Under the pieces are notes generated by a model, which worked only from the letters and a program-made list of their open reading frames with translations, did not search any database and was not told where the DNA came from. Shown here one piece after another: positions 39,925 to 51,260 of a stretch of 64,000 nucleotides of DNA (the first letter of the stretch is position 1; every line of letters starts with the position of its first letter). Position numbers and translations under genes: made by a program. This DNA is from CAZUGO01 sp964619935. Its GTDB lineage: Bacteria; Planctomycetota; Phycisphaerae; UBA1845; CAIVHJ01. Location of the stretch: positions 124,001 through 188,000 of the forward strand of contig CAZUGO010000032.1 of assembly GCA_964619935.1 (NCBI GenBank). The letters are read 5' to 3'.

Positions 39925-41754
39925 TCAGAGGCCGTTGGGGGCGGCCTCGGCCCGCCAGGTCCACGGCAGCAGTTCCAGGTTCGGGGCCGCCGCACCGTCC
40001 TCGTCCGCATTGACCAGCAGGATGCTGTCCACATAGAAGTCCTGGGTGCTGGACGCGGTATTGACCATCCAGCGGGCGAAGTTGAGCGAGCCGGTCCACG
40101 TCGGGGTCATGGTCGAACTGATCGGGGTCCAACTGGTGCCGACAGTCTGCACCGTCCCGCCAAACCACTGGGTGCCCTCTGCGGCGCTGTCCACCATCAT
40201 CACGATGTTGACATCCTCAGCGTGCGCTTTCATGCGGACCCAAACGTCACTGCGGTAGGTCGTGCCGCTGGTGATGCTGCCGGTGACATCCTGGCTGGGG
40301 CCTGAAGAGGCCACGCTTCGATTCCGGGCGCGCAGGCACCGATCGCTGACGCCGTTGGCATCGGTCTCCAACGTGGATACGCCATCCGCAACGAACCACC
40401 CGGTCAATCCGTCATTGAACTGCGGGTTGCTGATCAGGCCGGGCTCGAAACGCGAGGCCGTGTAGCCCAGCGGAGGGTGCGACATCAGCGTGGGGTCGGC
40501 GAAGATGGTGCTGGTGCCATCGATTTCAATGTTGCCGTCGGCGATGATGCATCCGGTGATCGGTTCCTCGGCCCGGATCGTGGTCAGTGAGACGGGCGGC
40601 AATGCGGTGTCCCGGATGACGTGGAACAACCCCTGCAACGAGGTCGGATAGACATCGCTCTGATCGACATCGACGTCGCCGTAGTAAGGCAGGTCCAACG
40701 CGTTGACGTTGATCCCGGCGGACGATTCGCTGAGTTCGCCGGTTGACAGCAACTCGACCGTGCTGTTGGCGTCGGTCGACGTGTACACGATCAACGCCGG
40801 GAAGTGATTGCGGTACGGTTTCCAGAGAACACCACTGTCGACCCGCAGGCTGGCACCCAGGCTCAGTTCGATGAGTAGCGTGCCCTCGATCCGGCAATCG
40901 CGAATGTCCAGCCGGGTACCGCCCGGAACCTTGATGCGGTACAGACCGTCGGAATTGGTCTTACTGGGGTCGGTGGGATGGTGCCAGGGGCTGATCAGCG
41001 TCCTGCGCAACTGGCCCTGGAAGTGGTTGGCCCCCGAGGCATCGTCCAGATCGGAGTACCTGATCTCGTCGGAAAAGGTCTTGTACAAGCTGTACAGCGT
41101 CTTGGAGGGCATTAACTTGCTGGGCGCGGGGACGGTGACCGCCTCCGTGACGTGCTCCGGTGCATCCACGGTCGCGGCTTCAGCAGAGCCCAACAGCACG
41201 GCATTGCCGACCACCAGGCCGGCATTGGACGAAGCCGGCCCGTTGCGGACGCTCAACGTCTGGCCGTTGCGCACCGTCAAGGTGCCGCCGGCGTGGACCG
41301 CGGTGCGCAGAACGTCCAGCGGCTGGCCCGCCGGCCAGGCCATGACACTGTAGGCCCGCACGCTGCGCCCGACGCGGCCGAAACCATGGATCCGCAGTGA
41401 ATCGGTCGGGCTGTCGTTCAGGTCATTGTCCTCCAGATCATCGAGCTTCCAGCGGAATTCGCCGCGCCCCAGCGGGACGGCCGTTGTGAAGTTGCCTTCG
41501 TTATTGCGAAAGACATAGCGCCAACTGTAGTCAGAATTCAGGCGGACGTGGGCCTGCTCGATGGCCGACACGGCCAACAGGGCGGCCTCATCCCAGTCAC
41601 GCTCCAGAGACATGGTCCGCAGCCGGGTCTGAGACAAGGTCAGGATGCCCAGCCCGACCACCAGGAGCAGCATGGCCACTCCGGTGACCGCCGCGTAGAC
41701 CGAGGCGCGGCGACGATAGCGCCTGCCGAGCGGACGACCCCAGGTGGCGTTCAC
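39925..41754 (-). CDS. PilX-like exported protein with C-terminal carbohydrate-binding-like module
   Basis: 609 residues, GTG start overlapping the upstream TGA. An N-terminal basic stretch (RRYRRRAS) and one membrane helix (residues about 17-45, AAVTGVAMLLLVVGLGILTLS) then LAVSAIEQAHVRLN, as in PilX-type minor pilins. The middle is beta-rich (LYRIKVPGGTRLDIRDCRIE and FHVIRDTALPP). Residues about 440-595 match the CBM4/9-like jelly roll pattern: NPQFNDGLTGW, then TTYRSDVWVRMKA, and DFYVDSILLV. Fourth gene of a coupled prepilin operon. Confidence 0.8.
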   Translation of the reverse strand: MNATWGRPLGRRYRRRASVYAAVTGVAMLLLVVGLGILTLSQTRLRTMSLERDWDEAALLAVSAIEQAHVRLNSDYSWRYVFRNNEGNFTTAVPLGRGEFRWKLDDLEDNDLNDSPTDSLRIHGFGRVGRSVRAYSVMAWPAGQPLDVLRTAVHAGGTLTVRNGQTLSVRNGPASSNAGLVVGNAVLLGSAEAATVDAPEHVTEAVTVPAPSKLMPSKTLYSLYKTFSDEIRYSDLDDASGANHFQGQLRRTLISPWHHPTDPSKTNSDGLYRIKVPGGTRLDIRDCRIEGTLLIELSLGASLRVDSGVLWKPYRNHFPALIVYTSTDANSTVELLSTGELSESSAGINVNALDLPYYGDVDVDQSDVYPTSLQGLFHVIRDTALPPVSLTTIRAEEPITGCIIADGNIEIDGTSTIFADPTLMSHPPLGYTASRFEPGLISNPQFNDGLTGWFVADGVSTLETDANGVSDRCLRARNRSVASSGPSQDVTGSITSGTTYRSDVWVRMKAHAEDVNIVMMVDSAAEGTQWFGGTVQTVGTSWTPISSTMTPTWTGSLNFARWMVNTASSTQDFYVDSILLVNADEDGAAAPNLELLPWTWRAEAAPNGL

Positions 41755-42479
41755 GGGTTCTCCCCCAGCGGCACCTGGTTGACCACGGCCGCGGCCGTGG
41801 TCAGGCGACGCCCTGCGGTCCCCAGTTGCAATTCAATCGACACATTACGGACATACGTTGCTTCGACGGAGGGAAGCCGGTCCAGAACCCCGTTGCGCCC
41901 GCGCAGCAGCACCAGCGTGGGGCCGCCGCCGCGGGGGTTTTGCACCTGAACGGTGATTCGCTTCAGCCCGGCGTCGGTGGTGGACACCACGCTGGGGTCG
42001 TCAGGCTCCACCCAGGTTACCGTGACCCGGCGGGTAAAGCCGGCGTGTTCCGTCATGACGACGCCGTCCTTGGTCTGCGGGGGGTTCTCCGACCAGCCGG
42101 AATAATCGTCGACATCGTCGAACTGGGCCCTCGACGTATCGGGCTCATCCTGTTCAAGGCCGAAGCTGACGGCCGCTGCGGGGACCGACGAAGCCAACGC
42201 GATGGTGATCCCGTTCCGCAAGATGGTGGTGGTGCCGGAGGCTTCCGGTTCCTCGTAGTGGGCCTGCAGGATTTCGGCCATGAGGTCCTGGGCCAACTCC
42301 AGGGCGACGTCCAGTTCGGACTGGATCAGGTGGGTGCGCGTGGCCATGGCCATGGTGTCCAGGGCGGTGACCAGCATCACCGAGACGATGATGGCGCAAA
42401 TGGACACCTCGATCAGGCCGACCGCCGGGCGGCGGCCGGCGAATCGCCTGGCGGATACCGGGTTGGAACTTACGGCCAT
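41751..42479 (-). CDS. PilV-like minor prepilin
   Basis: 242 residues. The N-terminus has RRPAVGLIEVSICAIIVSVM with the conserved Glu at +5 after a cleavage at A|V, followed by a 20-residue membrane helix and an LAQDLMAEI helix. The remainder is a beta-rich globular head ending in LQLGTAGRRL. ATG start overlaps the upstream stop by 10 bases; its own stop overlaps the next GTG. Family role: minor pseudopilin/pilin of a type II secretion or type IV pilus system. Confidence 0.86.
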   Translation of the reverse strand: MAVSSNPVSARRFAGRRPAVGLIEVSICAIIVSVMLVTALDTMAMATRTHLIQSELDVALELAQDLMAEILQAHYEEPEASGTTTILRNGITIALASSVPAAAVSFGLEQDEPDTSRAQFDDVDDYSGWSENPPQTKDGVVMTEHAGFTRRVTVTWVEPDDPSVVSTTDAGLKRITVQVQNPRGGGPTLVLLRGRNGVLDRLPSVEATYVRNVSIELQLGTAGRRLTTAAAVVNQVPLGENP

Positions 42480-44566
42480 TGGGGCTCCCCGATGGTGGTG
42501 TACGTTCCGTAAAGGTAAAAGCGCAGATCCGCCGTGTCGCCCGGATCCGACCAGGTACTGCCGTTGTCACTGGTTTCCAACAGGTGCGTGTCAGCCGTCA
42601 TCGCGGTGCGGTTGCGGTCCATTTTCAACAGGGCGCTGACCTGGTTCTTACGACCTTCGATGACCAAGCACAGGCCTTCATTGGGCGGAATCCCTGAGCG
42701 CGCATTGAACGGGATTTCGTACCACTGGAATTCCTGCGGATCCCAGGTGGACTCGGGGATCTCGGCCGTTTGCTGGATCACGACACTGAGCGGCTTCAGG
42801 TGGGCGTCGGCGTTGCGCAGTTGGAACCGGACCTTGCCGTCCAGCGCTGCCGGTTCTGCTCGAATCGCCACCAGCACCCGCTGCACGCTCCATTCGGTGG
42901 CGTTCTCGGGCAGGTGGGGGCGGAAATATTGGGCGATCCACGAATTGTCCTCGATGGCGGCCGTGTCGAATTCGGTTTCGGCGTCGGCCGCCCACTCCAG
43001 CGCGCGCCGCAGCAGCAGCCGGCCTTCCAGGGTCAGCGCATTAATGTCGAAGCCCCCGTCGCCCCAGGGCAGTTGCACCCGACGGCCGCCCGCGAAACCG
43101 GCGAAGATGCCATCGGCATGGATTGAAATCGATCGGGTGTGCGTGGCCGAACTCAAACCCCAGTCGGAAGCGAAGCCGTCGTCGGCATGCTGGTCGTTGT
43201 GCCGGGACTCGCCGTCGGGGGTGTAGAAGTAGGCGGCATCTTCATTCACCCACAGCGCCAGCCAATAGGTGCCCGCGGTGAGCACGGTGGGCGGCAGGTC
43301 GAGTGGGAACCACGAGGCCAGGCGATCCACTTTCTGGACTTCGGCGGTTTGGGCGATCAACGCTCCGGGTTCCCCGCCGGCATCGGTGTAGATGGCGTAC
43401 CGGACCTTGTGCTCAAGCGTGCCGTGCAGGTAGGCCGACATGCTGGTGACCCGCCCGCCGGCCGGCAGGGTGACCTGGGTGGCAACGCCGTGGGTGCCGA
43501 GCGAACGTTCGCTGGTCAAGCCGCCGGCTACGTCGGGCCCGAGCACCGGCGGCGTTGCGGGGCCGCCGACCAACCGGGCGCCCGCTTCGAGCACACTCAG
43601 CGCGGCGGCAGAGCCCCAACGCCCCAGGGTCTGCAGTTCGTCTGCATGGGTGTTGGCGTCATCGCCGATATCGGTGACCGCCTGCGGGCTGCTGAACAGG
43701 CTGACCAGCCCCTCGCCCAGCGGCGAGGTGATGTAGTGCGTGCTGCGGATGACGTCCAGGGCGTCGCCGGGCGCGGGCGATCCGATCGTGGCGGCCAGGC
43801 CGAGATCGTCTACCAAGTCGACCCGCTCATTGACCACGCCGACCGGAGCGCTGACCAGCTTGTCAGCGAGGTCGGCGGCACTGAGCGGCTGCGGGACATA
43901 AACGACGTCGGCGTTTGCCACGGCGACGTCGAAGGCGGCCTGAGATTCAGCGGCCTCGATCAGGCTGACGGTATAGCCCCAGGATTCTACCAGGGCCTCG
44001 CGATCGAGTTCCTCGGCGGAGAGGTCGCTGGAGTTCACTACGACCATCAGGAGCCGGGTTTCGGTTCCTGCCGGAGCATCGTCGTGGGCCATCAGCAAGA
44101 CCTCGTTGCTTTCGAGCTGGGGCGGAGGTGGCGGGGGCCCCCAACTCCGCAGCAGGTAGTTAAAGGCGACGTGCCGGACGTCCTCGGCCAGGACCACGGC
44201 CGGCAGGGCGGATTGATCTTTGCTGTAGTGCAGTTGCCGGGTCAGCCGGTAGTTGGGCATTCCCAGCCATTCGTAGCGGATGCGTTCGGGCAGCGTGTCG
44301 TTGTCGCGATCCGGGATGGTGAACTCGATGTTCGTGCTTTCCAGCGGTTGGTCAATGGCGATGGCCAGGCTGAGGTCGGCCTTGACTTGTTCGAGCAACC
44401 GGGCGCTCTCGGTCGTGCGGGCATTGGGCCCGCTGTTGCCGACATCGAGCGCCTTGGCCGCGACCACCACCGCGGAGCCCATGGCGACGATCAGGATGCT
44501 GACCACGCTCATGGCCACAACCTGCTCGACCAGTGAGAAGCCCGAATGCCGTCGGCCGCCATTCAT
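42470..44566 (-). CDS. Minor prepilin with a GATase-like domain interrupted by a beta-sandwich insert
   Basis: 698 residues. Prepilin N-terminus GFSLVEQVVAMSVVS with Glu at +5. Residues 170-337 are the first part of the GATase-like domain (LLMVVVNSSDLSAEELDREA, GVVNERVDLVDDLGL, THYITSPLGEGLVSLFSS). Its closing strand and helix (GRRVQLPWGDGGFD and LLLRRALEWAAD, 491-527) come only after a 140-residue insert (345-487) with RYAIYTDAGGEPGALIA and AGTYWLALWV. The insert looks like a choice-of-anchor beta sandwich; a second sandwich ends the protein. Second gene of the operon; start overlaps the upstream stop as ATGA. Confidence 0.87.
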   Translation of the reverse strand: MNGGRRHSGFSLVEQVVAMSVVSILIVAMGSAVVVAAKALDVGNSGPNARTTESARLLEQVKADLSLAIAIDQPLESTNIEFTIPDRDNDTLPERIRYEWLGMPNYRLTRQLHYSKDQSALPAVVLAEDVRHVAFNYLLRSWGPPPPPPQLESNEVLLMAHDDAPAGTETRLLMVVVNSSDLSAEELDREALVESWGYTVSLIEAAESQAAFDVAVANADVVYVPQPLSAADLADKLVSAPVGVVNERVDLVDDLGLAATIGSPAPGDALDVIRSTHYITSPLGEGLVSLFSSPQAVTDIGDDANTHADELQTLGRWGSAAALSVLEAGARLVGGPATPPVLGPDVAGGLTSERSLGTHGVATQVTLPAGGRVTSMSAYLHGTLEHKVRYAIYTDAGGEPGALIAQTAEVQKVDRLASWFPLDLPPTVLTAGTYWLALWVNEDAAYFYTPDGESRHNDQHADDGFASDWGLSSATHTRSISIHADGIFAGFAGGRRVQLPWGDGGFDINALTLEGRLLLRRALEWAADAETEFDTAAIEDNSWIAQYFRPHLPENATEWSVQRVLVAIRAEPAALDGKVRFQLRNADAHLKPLSVVIQQTAEIPESTWDPQEFQWYEIPFNARSGIPPNEGLCLVIEGRKNQVSALLKMDRNRTAMTADTHLLETSDNGSTWSDPGDTADLRFYLYGTYTTIGEPQWP

Positions 44567-45030
44567 TGGAGTGTGACTTCCCCCGTGTCGCGATCAATCG
44601 ACACCACCCTGACCGCGTCGCCGCCCCGAAGTTCGAACGTCTTCGATCCGTCCGGCATGCCGTAGATATCGAAATCCAGCCGATCCGGCGCATTCTTGAG
44701 GATGACGCCGTAGGGTTCGTCCCGGAGCACCACTTCGTAGGTCATGTTGTCGGGAGCCACCTTGAAGAAGTAGTAGCTCTCCGTTGGTTGGGTGCCCTTG
44801 ACGAACTTCAGTTGTACCGGGGTGCCGCTGGTGCGGGCCAGCGTCGCCGCATAGTCCAGGTCGGCCATCAGGCGGTTGGCCGCGTTCTCCACCCGCTGCC
44901 GGGTGATCGCCCGGCTGAACCGCGGCACCGCGATGGCCGCCAGCACGCCGACGATCGCCAGCGAGATGACCATCTCGGCCATGGTGAAGGCGGGGGCACG
45001 CAGACACCCGCCGGCGGGCTTCCGGATCAT
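44563..45030 (-). CDS. GspH/FimT-like minor prepilin
   Basis: 155 residues from ATG 45028-45030. A/F cleavage with FTMAEMVISLAIVGVLAAIA and Glu at +5, then a basic helix with LMADLDYAATLARTSG and a small beta head ending in RDTGEVTLQ. This is the GspH/FimT pattern. First gene of the minor-prepilin operon, 160 bases downstream of the 16S terminator on the same strand. TGA overlaps the next ATG. No pilin peptidase or assembly ATPase gene is in the window. Confidence 0.9.
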   Translation of the reverse strand: MIRKPAGGCLRAPAFTMAEMVISLAIVGVLAAIAVPRFSRAITRQRVENAANRLMADLDYAATLARTSGTPVQLKFVKGTQPTESYYFFKVAPDNMTYEVVLRDEPYGVILKNAPDRLDFDIYGMPDGSKTFELRGGDAVRVVSIDRDTGEVTLQ

Positions 45031-45189
45031 GGCAACACTCCTGAGCCGATCGTGTGCGCGACTTCTCGACAGGAACAGTATTCGATAACTTTGGGCGCCG
45101 GGCCACTGCCGGGCCGCCGGAGGCAGGCTATCGGGCACAGCCGCCGGGTCCGGACGTGGTGATTCCCGGACGGCCGGCCGTGCGGACCT

Positions 45190-45226
45190 AAAAAAAAAAC
45201 CCCGCCGACCACGAGGGTCGACAGGG
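45190..45226 (-). terminator. Rho-independent terminator of the 16S rRNA unit
   Basis: On the minus strand an 11-bp stem with two G-T pairs (45216-45226 with 45200-45210), a 5-base loop, and then ten T (45190-45199). It lies about 140 bases after the 16S 3' end and before the minor-prepilin genes, so it ends the rRNA transcript. Confidence 0.9.
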
Positions 45227-45363
45227 TGGGTATCAAGGACAGTGTAACTGCCGGGCCGGCGGTTACCCACCGGCCGGGGCGAACCGAAGTCCGCACCCAA
45301 GAATGCGCTGACTTTCTAAATCCAGCGGCCCTCGAAAGGCCCGCTGGCCTAGAAATCCTCTAG

Positions 45364-46908
<1,545 letters not shown>

Positions 46909-47218
46909 TATCGTAGGCACCGATCGAACGAGTCCGACCGGCGTTGCCAACGAATAAAAGGCTCATACATCTTGCTATTTGCGTTAGCGAGGACGTATGC
47001 ATGTCGCTCCGGGCCACCAGGGCCGCGGAACGTCACACCAAGCGCCTGGTTAAGGCTCCAGGCAAACCTAACACCATAAGTGCCTATCGCAAACGCACTT
47101 ACAGTGCCACATCCTCACAGCAGTTACACTGTTCACTTGTCAAAGAGCTCGACTAAAAAAGGCGCTTGCCTCGATCGCAGGCGCGGTGCGGGGCGGTCAG
47201 GTCGACCTTGCCCGCAGA
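46909..47218 (-). promoter_or_regulatory. 16S leader with boxA-like element and terminator-like hairpin
   Basis: The leader is about 310 bases. GAGCTCTTTGACAAG (minus strand, 47136-47150) resembles the rRNA antitermination boxA/nut sequence (TGCTCTTTAACA). Just before it, an imperfect GC hairpin (47161-47184) is followed by six T (47155-47160). This is a terminator-like arrangement that antitermination would have to bypass. Confidence 0.6.
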
Positions 47219-47224
47219 AGGATC

Positions 47225-47253
47225 ATAGTACCACAGAATTCGAGCTTGTCCAG
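47225..47253 (-). promoter_or_regulatory. Predicted 16S rRNA promoter
   Basis: On the minus strand CTGGAC (47248-47253), a 17-base spacer, then TACTAT (47225-47230). It is the best match in the divergent gap between the 16S leader and the gene at 47422. Confidence 0.5.
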
Positions 47254-47421
47254 CACGCAGCGGGCTATTTCGGGGAGAATTTTGCAATCACGATCTGCAA
47301 TCAGCCGCCAGCGGGTAGGGCAAGATTGCGGTGGCATCCTGCAACCCAGCCCATAGGATAGGGCGAAAGTGCCCGAAGGCCCGTCGGCGGGGCGGGCTGC
47401 GAGGTTCCGTCAAGACGCAAC

Positions 47422-48897
47422 ATGATGACGCCCAATAGTATGCCCGATGGCATGGCAACCCGGCGCTTCGATGCCGACCACTTCAACACCTTGCGGCGGT
47501 TCGCCGAGCGCTGGGTCGACGACGGTTGGTCGCCCCGGGTGCGGCTGGACCCCGAACTGACCGGGCTGCTGCAACACTACCGCAGCGAGTTTCAAGAGCA
47601 GGTGGTCCATGATTTTGCGGCCAACCGTGAAGCCTTGCGGGATTGGGCGGAGCGCTTGCGGCTCGGCGGCAACGCCGGCGTCGAGCGCGACCTGGCCCGG
47701 CTGGAGGGTGGGCAGCAGGTTTTTCTGGACGTCGATCAGTGGTCCAACAGTCGTCACGAGCTGCTGTGCTGGAATACCTTCCAGCAATTCTACTGTGATG
47801 CGCTGGCGTTGGCCGATCGGCTGCTTCGGGTGGAGCACGGTGTGCAGTGCCACCGGCGGCGGCGCACGCCGCGGCGCCATGAGCGTCCCGGCGCGGCCTC
47901 GGACCGTTGGGACCAGGCGCTGCTCAATCTGATCGAGCAGGCCTTTCCGAATGTCTTCGCCCTGGAACCGCTGCGCGGCGCGCTGCCGATTCTGGCGTAC
48001 CAGGCGTCACGGCAGGTGTTTCCGCGGCCGGGGTGGCGCTCGCTGGAGTACCTGAACCGGGCCCATCGAATGGTGACGTCAGGAGCGCTGGCCAGCCTGA
48101 CCGGCGGTCGCGACCGCGGGACGTTCGCCCGGGAGGGGATCGATCAGGTCCTTCGCGATCCGTATTTCTTCAACCGGCACACCGGCCGCACCCGGCACAA
48201 TCTGATCTTCGCGTTATCCCATCGCCACTCTTTCCTGGACCTGGGGCTGATGTACGAGGTCTTTCGCGGCAGGCCGTTTGCGACCTGGAGCAACATTCAG
48301 TACTTCCCGCCCTCGGCGGCACGCGATCCGCTGATCGTGGCGGTTCGCCCGGGCGAAAGCCGGCGGATGGAGCATACCATGCAGCGGTCGGCGGAACTGG
48401 TCATCGACCAGGGTCTGCCGCTGACCAGCTACGTGGATGGCGGCGCGCCCTATTTGCCGTACGGACAGCAGATGCGCGTCAAACCGGGTGTGCGCTTGCT
48501 GGTCGACTTCATCAGTGAACGGGCCCGCGGAACCCGCCGCAAGACCTACCTGGTTCCAGTGAGCTTCGACGACACCATCTCGTTCATCCGGGGGTTGGAT
48601 GCACAGGTGCGGTTGGTCATGCATCGTCCGATCAGCAGCGACGCCATTGATCCAGCGCCGCGGCGCCCCGATCGCGGCTCCGTGAATCGAGGTGATCCAC
48701 TACTCATTCACCTGGAGGCGCTGCTGATGGCCCACACCGGGCAGGTTCGTCACGGCTGGCAAACGCCGCCGGTCATCGCGGTCACCCGCCAGTTCGCCGA
48801 GCGCATGCAGCACCCGCGGCGCCTGGCGGATACCTGGCGGCGCTGCTTTCATGCCTCCATCTGTGACCTGAGTCGAGCGGGCGGAGTCGTCTCATGA
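47422..48897 (+). CDS. LPLAT-like (PlsC-like) acyltransferase-related protein, paralogue A
   Basis: 491 residues, paralogous along its whole length to the protein at 51617-53119. The middle holds FALSHRHSFLDLGLMYEVFR, reminiscent of the PlsB/PlsC HxxxxD motif but with HRHxxxD spacing, and about 100 residues on TSYVDGGAPYLPYGQQMRVK, similar in place to the PlsC FPEG loop. The N-terminal 200 residues (Arg-rich, with QQFYCDALAL and LEPLRGALPILAYQASR) are shared only with the paralogue. I infer a glycerolipid acyltransferase-type fold; catalytic competence is uncertain because motif spacing and the Glu are changed. Start at 47422 chosen as the first ATG; later ATGs at 47440 and 47452 are possible. 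Confidence 0.6.
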   Translation: MMTPNSMPDGMATRRFDADHFNTLRRFAERWVDDGWSPRVRLDPELTGLLQHYRSEFQEQVVHDFAANREALRDWAERLRLGGNAGVERDLARLEGGQQVFLDVDQWSNSRHELLCWNTFQQFYCDALALADRLLRVEHGVQCHRRRRTPRRHERPGAASDRWDQALLNLIEQAFPNVFALEPLRGALPILAYQASRQVFPRPGWRSLEYLNRAHRMVTSGALASLTGGRDRGTFAREGIDQVLRDPYFFNRHTGRTRHNLIFALSHRHSFLDLGLMYEVFRGRPFATWSNIQYFPPSAARDPLIVAVRPGESRRMEHTMQRSAELVIDQGLPLTSYVDGGAPYLPYGQQMRVKPGVRLLVDFISERARGTRRKTYLVPVSFDDTISFIRGLDAQVRLVMHRPISSDAIDPAPRRPDRGSVNRGDPLLIHLEALLMAHTGQVRHGWQTPPVIAVTRQFAERMQHPRRLADTWRRCFHASICDLSRAGGVVS

Positions 48898-49097
48898 ACC
48901 GCGGTCGGGCGCCGGCGACGGGGCAGGTGGCATGGCCGCGCAATTGTGCCCGTGGCCGTCGGACCGGGTGCCGTGGGTGCGCGGTGATCCCTCAATCCAT
49001 CCGCACCGTTTCGCCGCACGAAAGGGGGAGGATGAGCGGGGACGCGGCGCCGCCGCCCCCCATTCCAAGATCAGACCCGGTGGCCGGCGGCGGCTGC

Positions 49098-51260
49098 CTA
49101 CTTCAGGGTCACCTTCATGTTCAGGTTCCGGGCCGTGAAGGCCAGGAGGTCGGCCGCTTCCTCGATTCGCTTGGAGGTCGGCTTTCCGGCGCCGTGGCCG
49201 GCCTTTGATTCGATGCGGATCAGCACCGGATGGTCGCCCTGGTGGGCGTCCTGCAGGGCGGCGGCGAACTTGAAGCTGTGGGCCGGGTAGACCCGGTCGT
49301 CGTGGTCGGCGGTGGTGATCAGCGTGGCCGGATAGGGGGTTCCGGAATGAACGTTGTGCACCGGGGAGTAGGCATGCAGGGCCTCGAATTCCTGAGGATT
49401 GTCCGGCGATCCGTAGTCGGAGACCCAGGCCCAGCCGATGGTGTACTGGTGGAACCGCAGCATGTCCAGCACCCCCACCCCGGGCAGGGCCACTGCAAAC
49501 AGATCCGGTCGCTGGGTGATGCAGGCGCCCACCAGGAGGCCGCCGTTGCTGCGGCCGCTGATGGCCAGCTTCTGCGGGTTGGTGTACCGCTCGGAGATCA
49601 GGTACTCGGCGGCCGCGATGAAGTCGTCAAAGACGTTCTGCTTGTTCTGTTTGGTTCCCGCCTGGTGCCAGTCCTTGCCGTATTCGCCGCCGCCGCGCAG
49701 ATTGGGCACGGCATAGATGCCGCCCATCTCCAGCCACACCGTATTGCTCACCGAGAACGACGGGGTCAAAGAGATGTTGAAGCCACCGTAGCCGTACAGC
49801 AGCGTCGGCGTGTCGCCGTTGAGCACCAGCCCGCGCTTGTGGGTGATGAACATCGGCACGCGGGTGCCGTCCTTGCTGTGGTAAAAAACCTGCCGGGTGA
49901 CGTAGTCGTCCGGATCGATGCGGACTTGCGGCTGGCGGAAGACCTCGCTGTGTCCGGAAATGACATCGTAGCGATAGACCGTGCCCGGGGTCGTAAAACT
50001 GGTGAACGAATAAAAAGTCTCGCGGTCGCTGTTCTTGCCGCCGAAGCCGGCTGCGGAACCGATTTCGGGCAGGGCGACCTCGCCCACGGCGGCCCCCAGC
50101 AGGTCAAATACCTTCACCGTGCTGTGGGCATCGGTCAGGTATGAGCACACGAACCGGTTGCTCAGGACGCTCGCCGAGGCCAGCGTGTCGGCGGACTGGG
50201 GGATGACCTCACGCCAACCGTGGGCGCCCGGGTTGCGAATATCCACGGCCAGCACCCGGTAGCGCGGGGCGCCGTCGTCGGTCAGCAGCCAGAACAGCGG
50301 GCCGTCGTTGCTGACAAAGTTGTATTGATTCTTGAACTCGCTGATCAGTTCGGTCACCGGGGCGTCGGGCCGACTGAGGTCCTTGTAAAAGAGCAGATTC
50401 TTGCGCTCGGTGCCGCGCCACACGCTGATCACCAGGTAGCGGCCGTCATCGGTCACGGTGCTGGAGAAGCCCCAGGTCTTCTGGTCCGGGCGATGATAGA
50501 TCAGTTGGTCTTCCGACTGAGTGGTGCCCAGGCGGTGGTAGTACAGCTTCTGGTAGTAGTTCTGCTCCTTGAGTTCGGCGCCCTCGGTGGGCTCGTCGTA
50601 GCGGCTGTAGTAGAAGCCCCGGTGGTCGTGGGTCCATGCCGCTCCGGAGAACTTGCTCCACCGGATGACGTCGGGCAGATCCTGCCCACTTTCGACTTCG
50701 CGGACATGCCACTCCATCCAGTCCGACCCGCCGGACGACAGGGCATAGGCCAGGAACTTGCCGTTCTCGCTGACCGAGGTTCCACTGACCGCGACGGTGC
50801 CGTCCGCCGAAAGCGTGTTCGGGTCGAGCAGCACGGTCGGTGGGTCGTCCAGCGACCGCATGGTGTACAGCACCGACTGGTTCTGCAACCCGTCGTTCTT
50901 GTAGTAGAAATAGCGATCCCCGTGTTTGAACGGCAGGCCGTACTTCTCGTAGTTCCAGAGCCGCTGCAGCCGCCGGGTGATCTTGGCGTGGCCGGGTAGC
51001 TTGCGCAGGTAGTCGAAGGTGACTTCGTTCTGGGCGCGAACCCACGCGGTGGTCTCGGGGGCGTCGAGATCTTCCAGCCAACGGTAGGGATCGGCGATCT
51101 CGACCCCGTGGTAGGTGTCGACCTGGTCACCGTGACGGGTGTCGGGGTAGTTTCGGATTCCGGCCGATGTGCCGCCGGCCGGGCGGCGGCCGGGTCCGGC
51201 ACAACCGGCGGCGATGATCAGGATGGCGATGCACAGGCGGAATCGGCGGGGGTTGAACAT
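49098..51260 (-). CDS. Prolyl oligopeptidase family lipoprotein (S9A)
   Basis: 720 residues from ATG 51258-51260 with AAAGGAG upstream; a longer start is rejected. Lipobox IIAAGC makes it a periplasmic or outer-membrane lipoprotein. The N-terminal propeller starts with the family hallmark DPYRWLEDLDAPE, and the hydrolase domain has Ser in SGRSNGGLLVG, Asp in TADHDDRVYPAHSFK, His in SKAGHGAGKPT. Post-proline endopeptidase acting on short peptides. Flanked by the two LPLAT-like paralogues but on the opposite strand. Confidence 0.96.
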   Translation of the reverse strand: MFNPRRFRLCIAILIIAAGCAGPGRRPAGGTSAGIRNYPDTRHGDQVDTYHGVEIADPYRWLEDLDAPETTAWVRAQNEVTFDYLRKLPGHAKITRRLQRLWNYEKYGLPFKHGDRYFYYKNDGLQNQSVLYTMRSLDDPPTVLLDPNTLSADGTVAVSGTSVSENGKFLAYALSSGGSDWMEWHVREVESGQDLPDVIRWSKFSGAAWTHDHRGFYYSRYDEPTEGAELKEQNYYQKLYYHRLGTTQSEDQLIYHRPDQKTWGFSSTVTDDGRYLVISVWRGTERKNLLFYKDLSRPDAPVTELISEFKNQYNFVSNDGPLFWLLTDDGAPRYRVLAVDIRNPGAHGWREVIPQSADTLASASVLSNRFVCSYLTDAHSTVKVFDLLGAAVGEVALPEIGSAAGFGGKNSDRETFYSFTSFTTPGTVYRYDVISGHSEVFRQPQVRIDPDDYVTRQVFYHSKDGTRVPMFITHKRGLVLNGDTPTLLYGYGGFNISLTPSFSVSNTVWLEMGGIYAVPNLRGGGEYGKDWHQAGTKQNKQNVFDDFIAAAEYLISERYTNPQKLAISGRSNGGLLVGACITQRPDLFAVALPGVGVLDMLRFHQYTIGWAWVSDYGSPDNPQEFEALHAYSPVHNVHSGTPYPATLITTADHDDRVYPAHSFKFAAALQDAHQGDHPVLIRIESKAGHGAGKPTSKRIEEAADLLAFTARNLNMKVTLK

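Noticed and set aside
43139..44536. A 465-codon open frame on the plus strand
   Set aside because: It is the antisense shadow of the minor prepilin with the GATase-like domain. Composition is GC-driven and no ribosome site is evident.
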